Both the position numbers and the translations under genes were made by a program. From NCBI RefSeq assembly GCF_900156915.1, contig NZ_LT732535.1, positions 1,626,554-1,690,553 on the forward strand: a DNA stretch of 64,000 nt, given 5' to 3'. The notes below the pieces were generated by a model. It did no database searches and had not been told where the DNA came from. It saw only the letters and a program-made list of their open reading frames with translations. Numbering within the stretch: position 1 is the first letter of the stretch; each line of letters starts with the position of its first letter. Of the stretch, positions 25,913 to 33,603 are shown piece by piece. This stretch comes from Sediminibacillus massiliensis. GTDB taxonomy: Bacteria > Bacillota > Bacilli > Bacillales > Amphibacillaceae.

Positions 25913-26919
25913 CACCTTGAATTTGTTATGACAAATAAAAAACCCCCGGTTATCGGGAGTCTTTTATTTACTGACCTATAATGACCGAAGTTGAGATTAT
26001 AAAGGATTGGCAATTCGGTTAATCCGTATTCTCTCATCACCATCAAGATTGCCTGCTTATATTCCTCATAATATTTTTCATCCTGCGGCTTACCGAAAAC
26101 GATGCCACTAGCCATGTCCAGGATACCTTGTGCAGCATAGTTGCGAAGCCAGTATGCAATGTAATCGGGTTCTGGCTTTTCTTCCGAAGTTTCAAAGAAA
26201 AGAATACTGTTTTCCCAGTAAGCCCGGTCCGGCCACAGTTCCGTTCCTTTTGCAAATTCCAATACCTCGATACAACCGCCGATCAACCTGCCCTGTACCA
26301 CTCCAGATCCTTGAAGAACTTCATACCCATTATTTTTCTGCATTTTCCGTCTTGTGTGTTTATTTTCTTCAGCCCACTCCAAATACTCACTCGTCCACTC
26401 AGTGGCAGGTTGTATTTCCCCGATGTCTTTATTGGAAAAGAGAGTCCGTCTCACCATTTCCACTGTGTAAGCATCCATTTCCACATTTTCAGCGAAATCC
26501 GTTAGAATTGCCGGTCCATAAAAAGAGGAGATTCCTGCCTTATGGCAAAACAAATGTGCAATGGTGACATCCGAATACCCCATAAAAATCTTTGGATTTG
26601 ATTTAATAACATTGAAATCAATAAAAGGAAGCAGCCTGATGCTGTCACTTCCCCCAATATTTGCAAAAACTCCTTTTATTTCCGCATCCTGAAAAGCAGT
26701 CATCAGGTCTTCTGCTCTGGCTTTTGGGTTGTTGTATAGGTATTCTGCTCCTTTAAGACTGTTTGGCATAGGCACGACCTTCAAGCCGAATACAGTTTTC
26801 AACCTCTCGATACCTTGTTCATAGCGCCACCTGATTGCCGGTTCCCCGGCGCCTCCCCAGGAAGGACTTACTGTTGCAACCTTATCCCCTGCCCTAAGTC
26901 TGTTTGGCTTTATTAACAT
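25885..26919 (-). CDS. S66 LD-carboxypeptidase/MccF-like peptidase with abnormal C-terminus
   Basis: A 344-aa protein. Ser116 sits in IFMGYSDVTIAHL and the catalytic His is in NFGH near residue 313; the insertion WTSEYLEWAEENKHTR is typical of the MccF (microcin C7 immunity) branch rather than housekeeping LdcA. Family members continue for about 30 conserved residues after FGH (PMxxLPxG...). Here the frame runs straight through a terminator hairpin (25937-25960) and an operator palindrome to a chance stop, so the native 3' end looks deleted. Activity is uncertain. AAGGG precedes the ATG. Confidence 0.85.
   Translation of the reverse strand: MLIKPNRLRAGDKVATVSPSWGGAGEPAIRWRYEQGIERLKTVFGLKVVPMPNSLKGAEYLYNNPKARAEDLMTAFQDAEIKGVFANIGGSDSIRLLPFIDFNVIKSNPKIFMGYSDVTIAHLFCHKAGISSFYGPAILTDFAENVEMDAYTVEMVRRTLFSNKDIGEIQPATEWTSEYLEWAEENKHTRRKMQKNNGYEVLQGSGVVQGRLIGGCIEVLEFAKGTELWPDRAYWENSILFFETSEEKPEPDYIAYWLRNYAAQGILDMASGIVFGKPQDEKYYEEYKQAILMVMREYGLTELPILYNLNFGHYRSVNKRLPITGGFLFVITNSRCLTTNSLVS
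25937..25960 (-). terminator. Intrinsic terminator lying inside the 3' end of the S66 peptidase frame
   Basis: ACTCCCGATAACCGGGGG followed by TTTTTT on the minus strand. Presence inside the open frame supports loss of the original stop codon. Confidence 0.75.
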
Positions 26920-27006
26920 TCTGACCCTTCCCTTCCTATCTATCGATATCCATTCATCTATTCGACAGTTTTTGCTGATTTCCTTTTTTTAATGGGTTCC
27001 CTGTCT

Positions 27007-28131
27007 TTATCTGCTGATCAATGCCTTTTTCCGCTGAAAATCTTCCTGTTTATAATAAGTGTCTTTTACGAGAACATTAGGTCCTAGGCATTTGACCGCA
27101 GGGCAATGGCAATTTAACGATTTTGCGGTTTTGGTGTTCATCCAGCGGCTGTAGGACTCTTGCAATCTAGTATTTTTAATGTTGCCAAGTGATGGTTCAT
27201 CTCCAAAGTCCGTCACCGTGACTTCTCCGGTGAAAATATTTACATTCAAGCGCGATCTGCCATCAGGGTCATTACGGACAGTAACGTTTTTCTCCCTGAA
27301 CAGACGCTGCAACAATGCCCTGTCCTCCCCGGAAGTACTGCAGGCATAAAAAGGAAGCGTCCCGAACAGCATCCAAGTGTTTTCGTTGCGATGATCCAGC
27401 AAACGTTTAATAGAATGTCGGATTTCTTCCATATTCAACGTCTCCAGATTCTTAGCGAAATCGACCGGGTACATCGGGTGGACCTCGTGGCGGGCGCAGC
27501 CCATCTCGATAATGTGATCATGTATTTTTTCCAGAAAAGGATATGTCCTGCCATTCAGCATCGTCTCAGCAGACACCATGACGCCTTCTTTTGCCAGGCG
27601 TTGGGAATTTTCCACCATTCGATCGAAGTACTTCTTCCTGTTTTGTTCGGACGGTTTCCTGTCCATCCGGGCAAATCCTGTTTCAATAAACTCATTTACT
27701 GTCCCCCAGTTATGGGAAATATGGAGAACATCAAGATATGGCACGATTTGCTCGTACCGCTCATATGGCAGGGTTAAATTGGAGTTGATTTGGGTTTTGA
27801 CTCCTCGTGAATGAGCATATTTCAACAGGGGGAGCACATAGTTTCTTACCGACTTCTTTGACATCATCGGCTCCCCGCCGGTTATGCTTAACGCCCGTAA
27901 ATGAGGTACCTCATCCAATCTGCTGATAATCAGTTCGATTGGAAGTGCATCAGGATCCCTGTCTTGTAAAGCATACCCTACGGCACAATGATTACAGCGC
28001 ATATTGCATAATGTAGTAGTTGTAAATTCGATGTTTGATAACACCATTTCCCCATGTTTTTCTACGTCAACATACGCCTCCCACGGATCATTGGAGGGAG
28101 ACATTGCCGGGACATTTTCTTTTACATACAT
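27007..28131 (-). CDS. yfkAB: Radical SAM/CxCxxxxC-motif protein YfkAB
   Basis: A 374-aa protein. The radical SAM cluster site is TLCNMRCNHC (Cys42, Cys46, Cys49), followed by SITGGEP for SAM binding and a C-terminal NCHCPAVKCLGPN that gives the CxCxxxxC signature of the YfkAB family. In the first-sequenced B. subtilis genome this was split as yfkA and yfkB; here it is one intact gene. An additional Fe-S cluster in the C-terminal region is expected, as in SPASM/twitch enzymes. Substrate unknown. Start ATG after AAAGGAAG. Confidence 0.92.
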   Translation of the reverse strand: MYVKENVPAMSPSNDPWEAYVDVEKHGEMVLSNIEFTTTTLCNMRCNHCAVGYALQDRDPDALPIELIISRLDEVPHLRALSITGGEPMMSKKSVRNYVLPLLKYAHSRGVKTQINSNLTLPYERYEQIVPYLDVLHISHNWGTVNEFIETGFARMDRKPSEQNRKKYFDRMVENSQRLAKEGVMVSAETMLNGRTYPFLEKIHDHIIEMGCARHEVHPMYPVDFAKNLETLNMEEIRHSIKRLLDHRNENTWMLFGTLPFYACSTSGEDRALLQRLFREKNVTVRNDPDGRSRLNVNIFTGEVTVTDFGDEPSLGNIKNTRLQESYSRWMNTKTAKSLNCHCPAVKCLGPNVLVKDTYYKQEDFQRKKALISR

Positions 28132-28299
28132 TCTAAAAACTTCCTTTCAACATTGGGTTCTTTTATAATCTTAATCCCTGAAACGGTAAATTAGTAGTCC
28201 TTTCCAATAATTCTTTGAGAACAACAGACAATTGGAATTTATTGGAATCCCCTTCAATTACTCTCCCAAATACAAAACCCAAAACGCTATCTTGATACA

Positions 28300-28600
28300 C
28301 TTTTGAGGCAAACTGCGACATAGTGACAATTTTATTTTGTGAAGTTTTCACTCCTTCTGATTTTAGTTGAGTGCTAACCCAACGCTGCGGTAAAATACTC
28401 GCTTTCCACGGGGAACGCTTCAGCCTCCTTGAAAATACAAATCGATTTTCTGCGTGCGATGTTTCGCTGTCGAAGCCTTACTTGTCCTCGCTGGCAAAAA
28501 GCGCCGACTGCGGGGTCTTCAGACTGTTCCTTTCTCGTTGGAGTCTCGCATTTTACCGCAGCTTTTAATGGCATTCTGTAATAGTAAGAGGAAATAACAG
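28300..28600 (+). repeat. Dispersed intergenic repeat, copy 4
   Basis: Begins with the inverted tail module GCAAACTGCGACATAGTGAC, then the head CGCTGCGGTAAAATACTCGC, GGGGAACGCTTCAGCCTCCT, and an internal insert with GATTTTCTGCGTGC. It continues with GCGGGGTCTTCAGACTGTTC and closes with CTCGCATTTTACCGCAGC. The head and closing arm are inverted copies and share a compensating change (TAAAAT / ATTTTA) relative to other copies, which argues that the paired structure is maintained. Confidence 0.85.
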
Positions 28601-28689
28601 TTGAGGAGTTATAGAGATTTTTCTAACCAAAATGCAGAACATACCAAACCATGAGCCTGGATTTTGGCTGGAAATAACCCATGTTAGAT

Positions 28690-29090
28690 ATATTGAAGGA
28701 CCACTTCTCACTTGATCAAAAATCTATCTTGAGCGGAGGAAAAATGCGACACTCCTTGAAAATAAAGTTCCATTTTCTGCGTGCCGTGTAAATGCATCGA
28801 TGTTTTTTCAAAGTCCTGGGGGAAGAGCAGCTTCCGAAGACCCCGGAGTGATGCGTCTGCGTTTTCTAGTATCGCTACGTAGTAGGCTTCCTCGACGCAT
28901 GGTTTTCGGTGGGACGAGTAATCGCAGTCCCAAGGGAGCAAAGGTGTCTACTCAAGTAGTACCCTGGCTGAGGTGCTGCCCACGGAAAGCGAGTATTTTT
29001 CCGTAGCGCTGGACTACCACTCAATCCGAAAAGAATGGAAGGAAGTCACAAAAAGGTTATGTCGTAGTTTATGGTTTTTGTGAATAACTA
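28690..29090 (-). repeat. Dispersed intergenic repeat, copy 5 (reverse orientation, with inserts)
   Basis: Reading forward: CCACTTCTCACTTGATCA, GGAGGAAAAATGCGACACTC, an insert CCATTTTCTGCGTGCCGTG, GAAGACCCCGGAGTGATGCG, GGTGGGACGAGTAATCGCAG, CACGGAAAGCGAGTATTTTT, CCACTCAATCCGAAAAGAAT and GTTATGTCGTAGTTTATGG. This is the reverse complement order of copies 2 and 6. With copy 4 it fills the 1.0-kb gene-free stretch 28132-29134. Confidence 0.85.
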
Positions 29091-29104
29091 CTATCTTTAG
29101 AATG

Positions 29105-29132
29105 CAAAAAAGCCCCTTCTGGTCAAGAAGGA
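29105..29132 (-). terminator. Intrinsic terminator of the CBO0543 gene
   Basis: CCTTCTTGACCAGAAGG stem then GGCTTTTTT on the minus strand, just after the stop. Confidence 0.82.
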
Positions 29133-29134
29133 GG

Positions 29135-29668
29135 TTATAATTCTTTAAATGTTTTCCTTCTGCTGATGAAGTGTGCCAGCAGATATACTATGAAGTATAA
29201 CGGGATGGAATAGATGTGTTCCCAGTTTAGGGTCTTATAAATGCCAACCCATTCGAAAAAAGGCTCTGCCAGGAAAGCACCGATAATGCTGCAGATAGTT
29301 GCTTTGATATAGGGGTTGGCGTCTGGCTTTATTTGCAGCAAGGTCGCTATCAGGATTGGTATTAAAGTGAAATACCAGGGGATGAATGAAGGGATGAACG
29401 GTAATACCTCATAATAATACATCCATAAACCTGTCGAAACAGCTATAAAATCAACCCACGCCGACACCCACATAACCGCAATCATGGCATACAATAGACG
29501 ATATGTACTTTGCTTTTTTCTAAAGATACCCCAGATAATCCAAGGGACAATTGTGAGAATGACTCCAAGCCACCATTGCCAAGTCCAAAGTATGTCATCT
29601 AGCCAGAATTGCATCATTTCCTGACTAGTTTCTCTTACTTGTTGAGCCAATTCATTTGCTCTTTCCAT
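29135..29668 (-). CDS. CBO0543-family membrane protein
   Basis: 177 aa from ATG 29668, chosen for GAGGGTGG nearby; the frame is open to 29746 without a site. Five hydrophobic segments with many Trp (LWTWQWWLGVILTIVPWIIW) and the conserved end FFEWVGIYKTLNWEHIYSIP are typical of CBO0543 proteins, which are frequent in spore formers. Function unknown. Separated by about 100 bases from the upstream ABC-F gene on the same strand, with no obvious terminator between, so read-through is possible. Confidence 0.8.
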   Translation of the reverse strand: MERANELAQQVRETSQEMMQFWLDDILWTWQWWLGVILTIVPWIIWGIFRKKQSTYRLLYAMIAVMWVSAWVDFIAVSTGLWMYYYEVLPFIPSFIPWYFTLIPILIATLLQIKPDANPYIKATICSIIGAFLAEPFFEWVGIYKTLNWEHIYSIPLYFIVYLLAHFISRRKTFKEL

Positions 29669-29768
29669 CGGAGCCACCCTCTTCGCCCTACAGTTTTCAT
29701 TATTATTCCCAGTCTTCAGAAATAAATGAGAAAAGGCACTATCCATTCGGAAGGTGCCTTGATCTCAT

Positions 29769-31640
29769 TTATATGAGCTGTTCAAATAAACGTTCCCATC
29801 TGCGCTCCAGATCCTTCTTTTCCTGGTATATTTCCTGTAACATGTCCAGGTCCTCTGTCACCGATAAGCTGTATGCCAATTCCGCAATTTTCCGCTCCAG
29901 TTGTTCCATATCTTTTTCGACTGCCTTATTATCGACTATGGTTCGATTTTCTACGGCACTTGAGGCTGAATATGTTTTCTTTTCATCTGCTGGTTCTGAG
30001 CGGAGTCTCCTTCTCTTTTCTTCCATCTTTGTTTTGGCCCATTGATAATTCCCTTCAAAGCAATGCAGTTTGTTAGCTTCAATCCAATAAATTTTATCGA
30101 ACAATTTATTTAGAAAGTAGCGGTCATGGGAAACAGCAAGAATTGTACCATCATAATCTTCAAGTACCTCCTCCAAAACTTCGCGCGATTCTATATCTAG
30201 ATGGTTTGTCGGTTCATCCAATATTAATAAATTGATGTTCTGATGCATCAACTGGGCCAGTCGTAGTCTCATCCTTTCTCCTCCGCTTAGCTGGGATACC
30301 TTGCGGAAGACCATATGTCCGTAGAATAAAAACTTTGCCAGTATTTGTCTTGCTTCTCCTTCTGCCACCATGACCTCATTCCGGAAAAGTTCAATTACCG
30401 TTTCATCTTTTATACCAGTGAAAAGCTGTTGGGATAAATATCCGATTTTGACATTACTGCCGATTCTCACTTTTCCCTTGTCTGCCCCTACTTCTTGCAA
30501 AATAAGCTTAAGCAAGGTCGATTTACCTTTTCCGTTTTCTCCTATCACCGCCGCGCGTTGTTGGTACATGAGGTGCATATCGGCTCCGGAAAACAACTGC
30601 TTGCCATCATAGCTTTTTGAAACCTGAGTAAGAGAGATAACATCTTTGCCGCTCCTGCCAGATGCATCCATTTCCAAACCCATTTTCTTTCTATTCAAAA
30701 TAGGACGTTGGAGTTTCTCCATCCTTTCCAAAGCTCTCTCCATATTCCTGGCACGTTTGTGGAGATCCGCATTTGGCGGCTTCGCATTGTTTGCCCATTC
30801 CCTTAAGCGCTTGATGGCCTCTTTCATTTTCTTGATTTTCTTTTGTTGTTCTTCATAGGCCTGGAATTCCCTCAGCAGCCTTTCTTCTTTCTCCTTCACA
30901 TAGCAGCTGAAATTGGCATGGTAGCAAGTTATTTCACCGTCCTCTAAATCAAGGATTTTATTCACCACTTCATCGAGAAAGTAACGATCATGAGAAACAA
31001 TGACCACTGTTCCCTCATATTCTTTCAAAAAATCACCGAGCCATTCGACGGCCATTAAATCCAAATGATTTGTCGGCTCATCCAATAACAAAAATTCCGG
31101 CTGTTGGAGAAGAATCAATCCAAGGCCGACCTTTGTCTTTTCACCCCCGCTCAAATCGGAAAAATTTCTATCAAGCAAACCTGATATATTCAAACCGTGG
31201 GCTACTTTGTCAATTTTGGAATCCATTTCATAGCCACTTCTCCCTGTGAATTGATCCTGAAGATGTCCATAAGTATCTACCATCTGTTGTAATTTATGGG
31301 GATTGCTTTCCACCCCCATCGCGGTTTCCAGGCTATTCATCTGCCGTTCTATTTCCAATAGGTCTGCAAATGCCTGTTTTAGAACTTCCTTGGTGGTGAG
31401 CTCTTGGAGAAAAGAAGGTATTTGCTTCAGGTAACCAATTTGCAATCCTTTTTTCCAATGAATCTGTCCAGAATCAGGTGTTTCCTCCCCCGACATCAGC
31501 CGAAACAAGGTCGACTTTCCGCTTCCGTTGCGTCCTACCAAACCAACCCGATCGTTACTGTTAATTTCAAATGAAATATCTTCAAATACAGAATTTCCTC
31601 CGTACATTTTTCCAATGTGATTGACACTGCATATAATCAT
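29769..31640 (-). CDS. ABC-F ATPase (ribosome-associated)
   Basis: A 623-aa protein with two ABC domains and no membrane spans. Walker A GRNGSGKST (about residue 37) and GENGKGKST (about 366); signatures LSGGEKTKVGL and LSGGERMRLRL; Walker B LLLDEPTNHLD and LLILDEPTNHLD. The interdomain linker is long and basic (KKIKKMKEAIKRLREWAN), the part that reaches the peptidyl-transferase centre in antibiotic-resistance ABC-Fs. The C-terminal extension is charged and coiled. Translation-factor and resistance members cannot be separated by eye. The inducible leader (31677-31984) favours a resistance-type, VmlR/Vga-like role. AAGGAGG precedes the ATG. Confidence 0.9.
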   Translation of the reverse strand: MIICSVNHIGKMYGGNSVFEDISFEINSNDRVGLVGRNGSGKSTLFRLMSGEETPDSGQIHWKKGLQIGYLKQIPSFLQELTTKEVLKQAFADLLEIERQMNSLETAMGVESNPHKLQQMVDTYGHLQDQFTGRSGYEMDSKIDKVAHGLNISGLLDRNFSDLSGGEKTKVGLGLILLQQPEFLLLDEPTNHLDLMAVEWLGDFLKEYEGTVVIVSHDRYFLDEVVNKILDLEDGEITCYHANFSCYVKEKEERLLREFQAYEEQQKKIKKMKEAIKRLREWANNAKPPNADLHKRARNMERALERMEKLQRPILNRKKMGLEMDASGRSGKDVISLTQVSKSYDGKQLFSGADMHLMYQQRAAVIGENGKGKSTLLKLILQEVGADKGKVRIGSNVKIGYLSQQLFTGIKDETVIELFRNEVMVAEGEARQILAKFLFYGHMVFRKVSQLSGGERMRLRLAQLMHQNINLLILDEPTNHLDIESREVLEEVLEDYDGTILAVSHDRYFLNKLFDKIYWIEANKLHCFEGNYQWAKTKMEEKRRRLRSEPADEKKTYSASSAVENRTIVDNKAVEKDMEQLERKIAELAYSLSVTEDLDMLQEIYQEKKDLERRWERLFEQLI

Positions 31641-31676
31641 TCAAATTTCCTCCTTGGATAACCGTTCATTTTTCAA

Positions 31677-31718
31677 ACATAAAAAACAGCCATGAGAAGA
31701 CACTTCTTCCCATGGCTG
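31677..31718 (-). terminator. ABC-F leader, distal terminator
   Basis: CAGCCATGGGAAGA...TCTTCTCATGGCTG stem plus T6 on the minus strand, 40 bases before the ABC-F start. It must be bypassed for expression. Confidence 0.85.
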
Positions 31719-31724
31719 CATAAA

Positions 31725-31753
31725 ACAAAAAAAGGAGAGCATGAAAGCTCTCC
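31725..31753 (-). terminator. ABC-F leader, proximal terminator
   Basis: GGAGAGCTTTCATGCTCTCC stem followed by TTTTTTG on the minus strand, 30 bases after the leader ORF stop. Confidence 0.85.
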
Positions 31754-31783
31754 TTTTTCATAAATTGTGGGCAAAGAGATGTT

Positions 31784-31921
31784 TCACTGTTTTAGTTTTG
31801 CTATGAAATTGCTAAAAAAGGACACACTTATCCCGTCAGCAACTGATACAGCAAATTTTGCACGGTTGAAATATAGATATTCCGTCCAAAAACCGTGCAC
31901 TAAAACAGTTTGATTCAACAT
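31784..31921 (-). CDS. Leader peptide of the ABC-F gene (45 aa)
   Basis: ATG 31921 is preceded by GGAGGTGGGAAAGG, one of the best ribosome sites in the window. It encodes 45 residues starting MLNQTVLVHGFWTEYLYF and ending FSNFIAKLKQ. The RNA of the ORF contains nested inverted repeats: ACTGTTTTAG near its start pairs with CTAAAACAGT at its stop, and GCACGGTT pairs with AACCGTGC inside. Two terminators follow before the ABC-F gene. Known precedent: antibiotic-stalled leader peptides control vmlR, vgaA/lmo0919 and msr genes by attenuation. That this ORF works the same way is inference. Confidence 0.72.
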   Translation of the reverse strand: MLNQTVLVHGFWTEYLYFNRAKFAVSVADGISVSFFSNFIAKLKQ

Positions 31922-31956
31922 CCTTTCCCACCTCCGTTCTTTGTAGTTATTTCTAT

Positions 31957-31984
31957 ATTATAATTTTCAAACAATTATTTCAAG
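31957..31984 (-). promoter_or_regulatory. Promoter of the leader ORF-ABC-F unit
   Basis: TATAAT (31962-31957) with CTTGAA/TTGAAA 15-16 bases upstream on the minus strand, about 35 bases before the leader ORF start. This 530-base divergent region up to the M24 gene holds nothing else I can support. Confidence 0.6.
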
Positions 31985-32170
31985 GGTTTACATTGAAAGT
32001 CCGAGCCTGATTCTCAGTCTGCTGCTTTACCAGCCAATACGCATTAAAAGTATCCCTGTTTTTCGATTACTTTCAGCATAGAAAAAATTAGCGTATGATA
32101 TTAGATGAAGCAAAACGAAAGAAGCTTTTTTATACTTAATACCCCCAAAACAGGAGACAGGAGAGTTTAC

Positions 32171-33271
32171 ATGAATAAACGTTTACTTACTTTGACAAAT
32201 TGGATGAAGGAAAAAAATATCGAAGCCTCCTTCCTGAATTCAACTGAAAATGTGTACTACTTATCTAACTTTTATACAGATCCGCACGAGCGTTTGATGG
32301 GCATTTTTGTATTCAAACAAGCAGATCCCTTGTTCATTCTTCCCGCGATGGAAGTTGAACAGTTAAAACGGGCAGGGTGGCAGCACGAAATCATCGGGTA
32401 TTCAGACCATGAAAATCCATGGGATTTGGTTCGGCCATCTTTGAAGTCCCGACAGCTTGGGGATGTGGAGACAATTGCCATTGAAAAAGAAGTACTTTCT
32501 TATGGAAGAAGTCAAGCGGTCCTGTCATTCTTCCCAGGTGCGGAAATTCTGTCTGTAGAAGACAAGCTGAATGAAATGCGGGTAGTGAAGGAAGAAGACG
32601 AAATAGCTGTAATCCGTCGTGCAGCACAGATGGCCGACTTCGGCGTGCAGGTGGGAGTCAATGCTCTGGAAGAAGGCGTAACTGAAATGGAAGTTCTGGC
32701 AAAGATTGAATATGAGCTGAAGAAAAAGGGCATCAGGGAAATGTCCTTCTCGACAATGGTACTCTTTGGCGAAAAATCCGGAGATCCTCATGGCAATCCA
32801 GGCGACAGAAAGTTGAAAGCCGGTGACATGGTCCTATTTGATTTGGGTGTCGTCCTGGATGGATATTGTTCTGATATCACCCGGACTGTTGCATACAAAT
32901 CGATTTCCGATAAGCAAAAAGAAATTTATCAAACAGTGTTAACTGCTGAGCTGGCGGCCTTGGAAGCGAGCAAGCCTGGTACCAGGATCGGCGATTTGGA
33001 CACTACTGCCCGTGATATCATTACAGAAGCAGGGTATGGCGATTACTTCCCACATCGAATCGGTCATGGAATGGGCATCAATGTCCATGAGTTCCCGTCC
33101 ATGAGCCATTTGAATGACGGAATCTTAAAAGAGGGCATGGTTTATACGATCGAGCCCGGAATCTATCTACCTGATTTAGGAGGAGTGCGAATCGAGGACG
33201 ACGTGCTCGTCACTGCAGATGGTTTTGAAACCTTGACGAAATTCCCGAAAGAACTGCAAATAATTGATTGA
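32171..33271 (+). CDS. M24 metallopeptidase, Xaa-Pro dipeptidase/aminopeptidase type
   Basis: 366 aa from ATG 32171 (AGGAGAG upstream); the frame is open to 32105 without a site. It has an N-terminal creatinase-like domain and a C-terminal pita-bread catalytic domain. Metal ligands are visible as FDLGVVLDGYCSDITRT (two Asp), HRIGHGMGINVHE (His), EPGIYLPDLG (Glu) and VRIEDDVLVT (Glu). Releases N-terminal residues before proline from dipeptides or peptides in the cytosol. Length matches Bacillus PepQ/YqhT/YkvY-type enzymes. Confidence 0.92.
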   Translation: MNKRLLTLTNWMKEKNIEASFLNSTENVYYLSNFYTDPHERLMGIFVFKQADPLFILPAMEVEQLKRAGWQHEIIGYSDHENPWDLVRPSLKSRQLGDVETIAIEKEVLSYGRSQAVLSFFPGAEILSVEDKLNEMRVVKEEDEIAVIRRAAQMADFGVQVGVNALEEGVTEMEVLAKIEYELKKKGIREMSFSTMVLFGEKSGDPHGNPGDRKLKAGDMVLFDLGVVLDGYCSDITRTVAYKSISDKQKEIYQTVLTAELAALEASKPGTRIGDLDTTARDIITEAGYGDYFPHRIGHGMGINVHEFPSMSHLNDGILKEGMVYTIEPGIYLPDLGGVRIEDDVLVTADGFETLTKFPKELQIID

Positions 33272-33324
33272 TAACGGAAGGTTGTTAGAGTCTTAGTTCT
33301 CACAAACCATAAGCTGTGAACTAA

Positions 33325-33460
33325 CTTTCTAAAGTATGTTTCCTCCCATCCTTTTCAGAATGAGTGCTAAACTGACGCTGCGGAAAAATACTCCCTTTCC
33401 GAGGGCAGAAACTCAGCCTAATCGTGAGCAAATTGTCCTCTATTGTGGAGTTGAATAATA
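33325..33460 (+). repeat. Dispersed intergenic repeat, copy 6 (head only)
   Basis: Contains CATCCTTTTCAGAATGAGTG, the head CGCTGCGGAAAAATACTCCC and TTTCCGAGGGCAGAAACTCA, then degenerates. The closing arm is missing. It occupies most of the 332-base gap 3' of the M24 gene. Confidence 0.7.
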
Positions 33461-33469
33461 TAAAAGTAC

Positions 33470-33512
33470 AAAAAGAGCCTGCGACGAGATAAGAGTTGCA
33501 GGCTCTTTTTAT
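33470..33512. terminator. Strong hairpin with T-runs on both strands
   Basis: AAAAAGAGCCTGC...GCAGGCTCTTTTT; probable bidirectional terminator between the M24 gene and the convergent yndJ. Confidence 0.85.
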
Positions 33513-33603
33513 GATGAATTTTGTCTTCATCCGAAAAAAAAGATTCTCCAAGATCCACCAAAAGACGCGTCTTAAGTCTATTATCAATTCCATTCAAAAT
33601 TTA

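Noticed and set aside
28300..29090. CRISPR-like appearance of repeats at 28.3-29.1 kb
   Set aside because: Modules are long, irregular, in both orientations and not separated by uniform spacers; no cas genes.
33321..33593. 90-codon minus-strand open frame 3' of the M24 peptidase
   Set aside because: It covers repeat copy 6 and a terminator hairpin; no ribosome site and no protein-like pattern.
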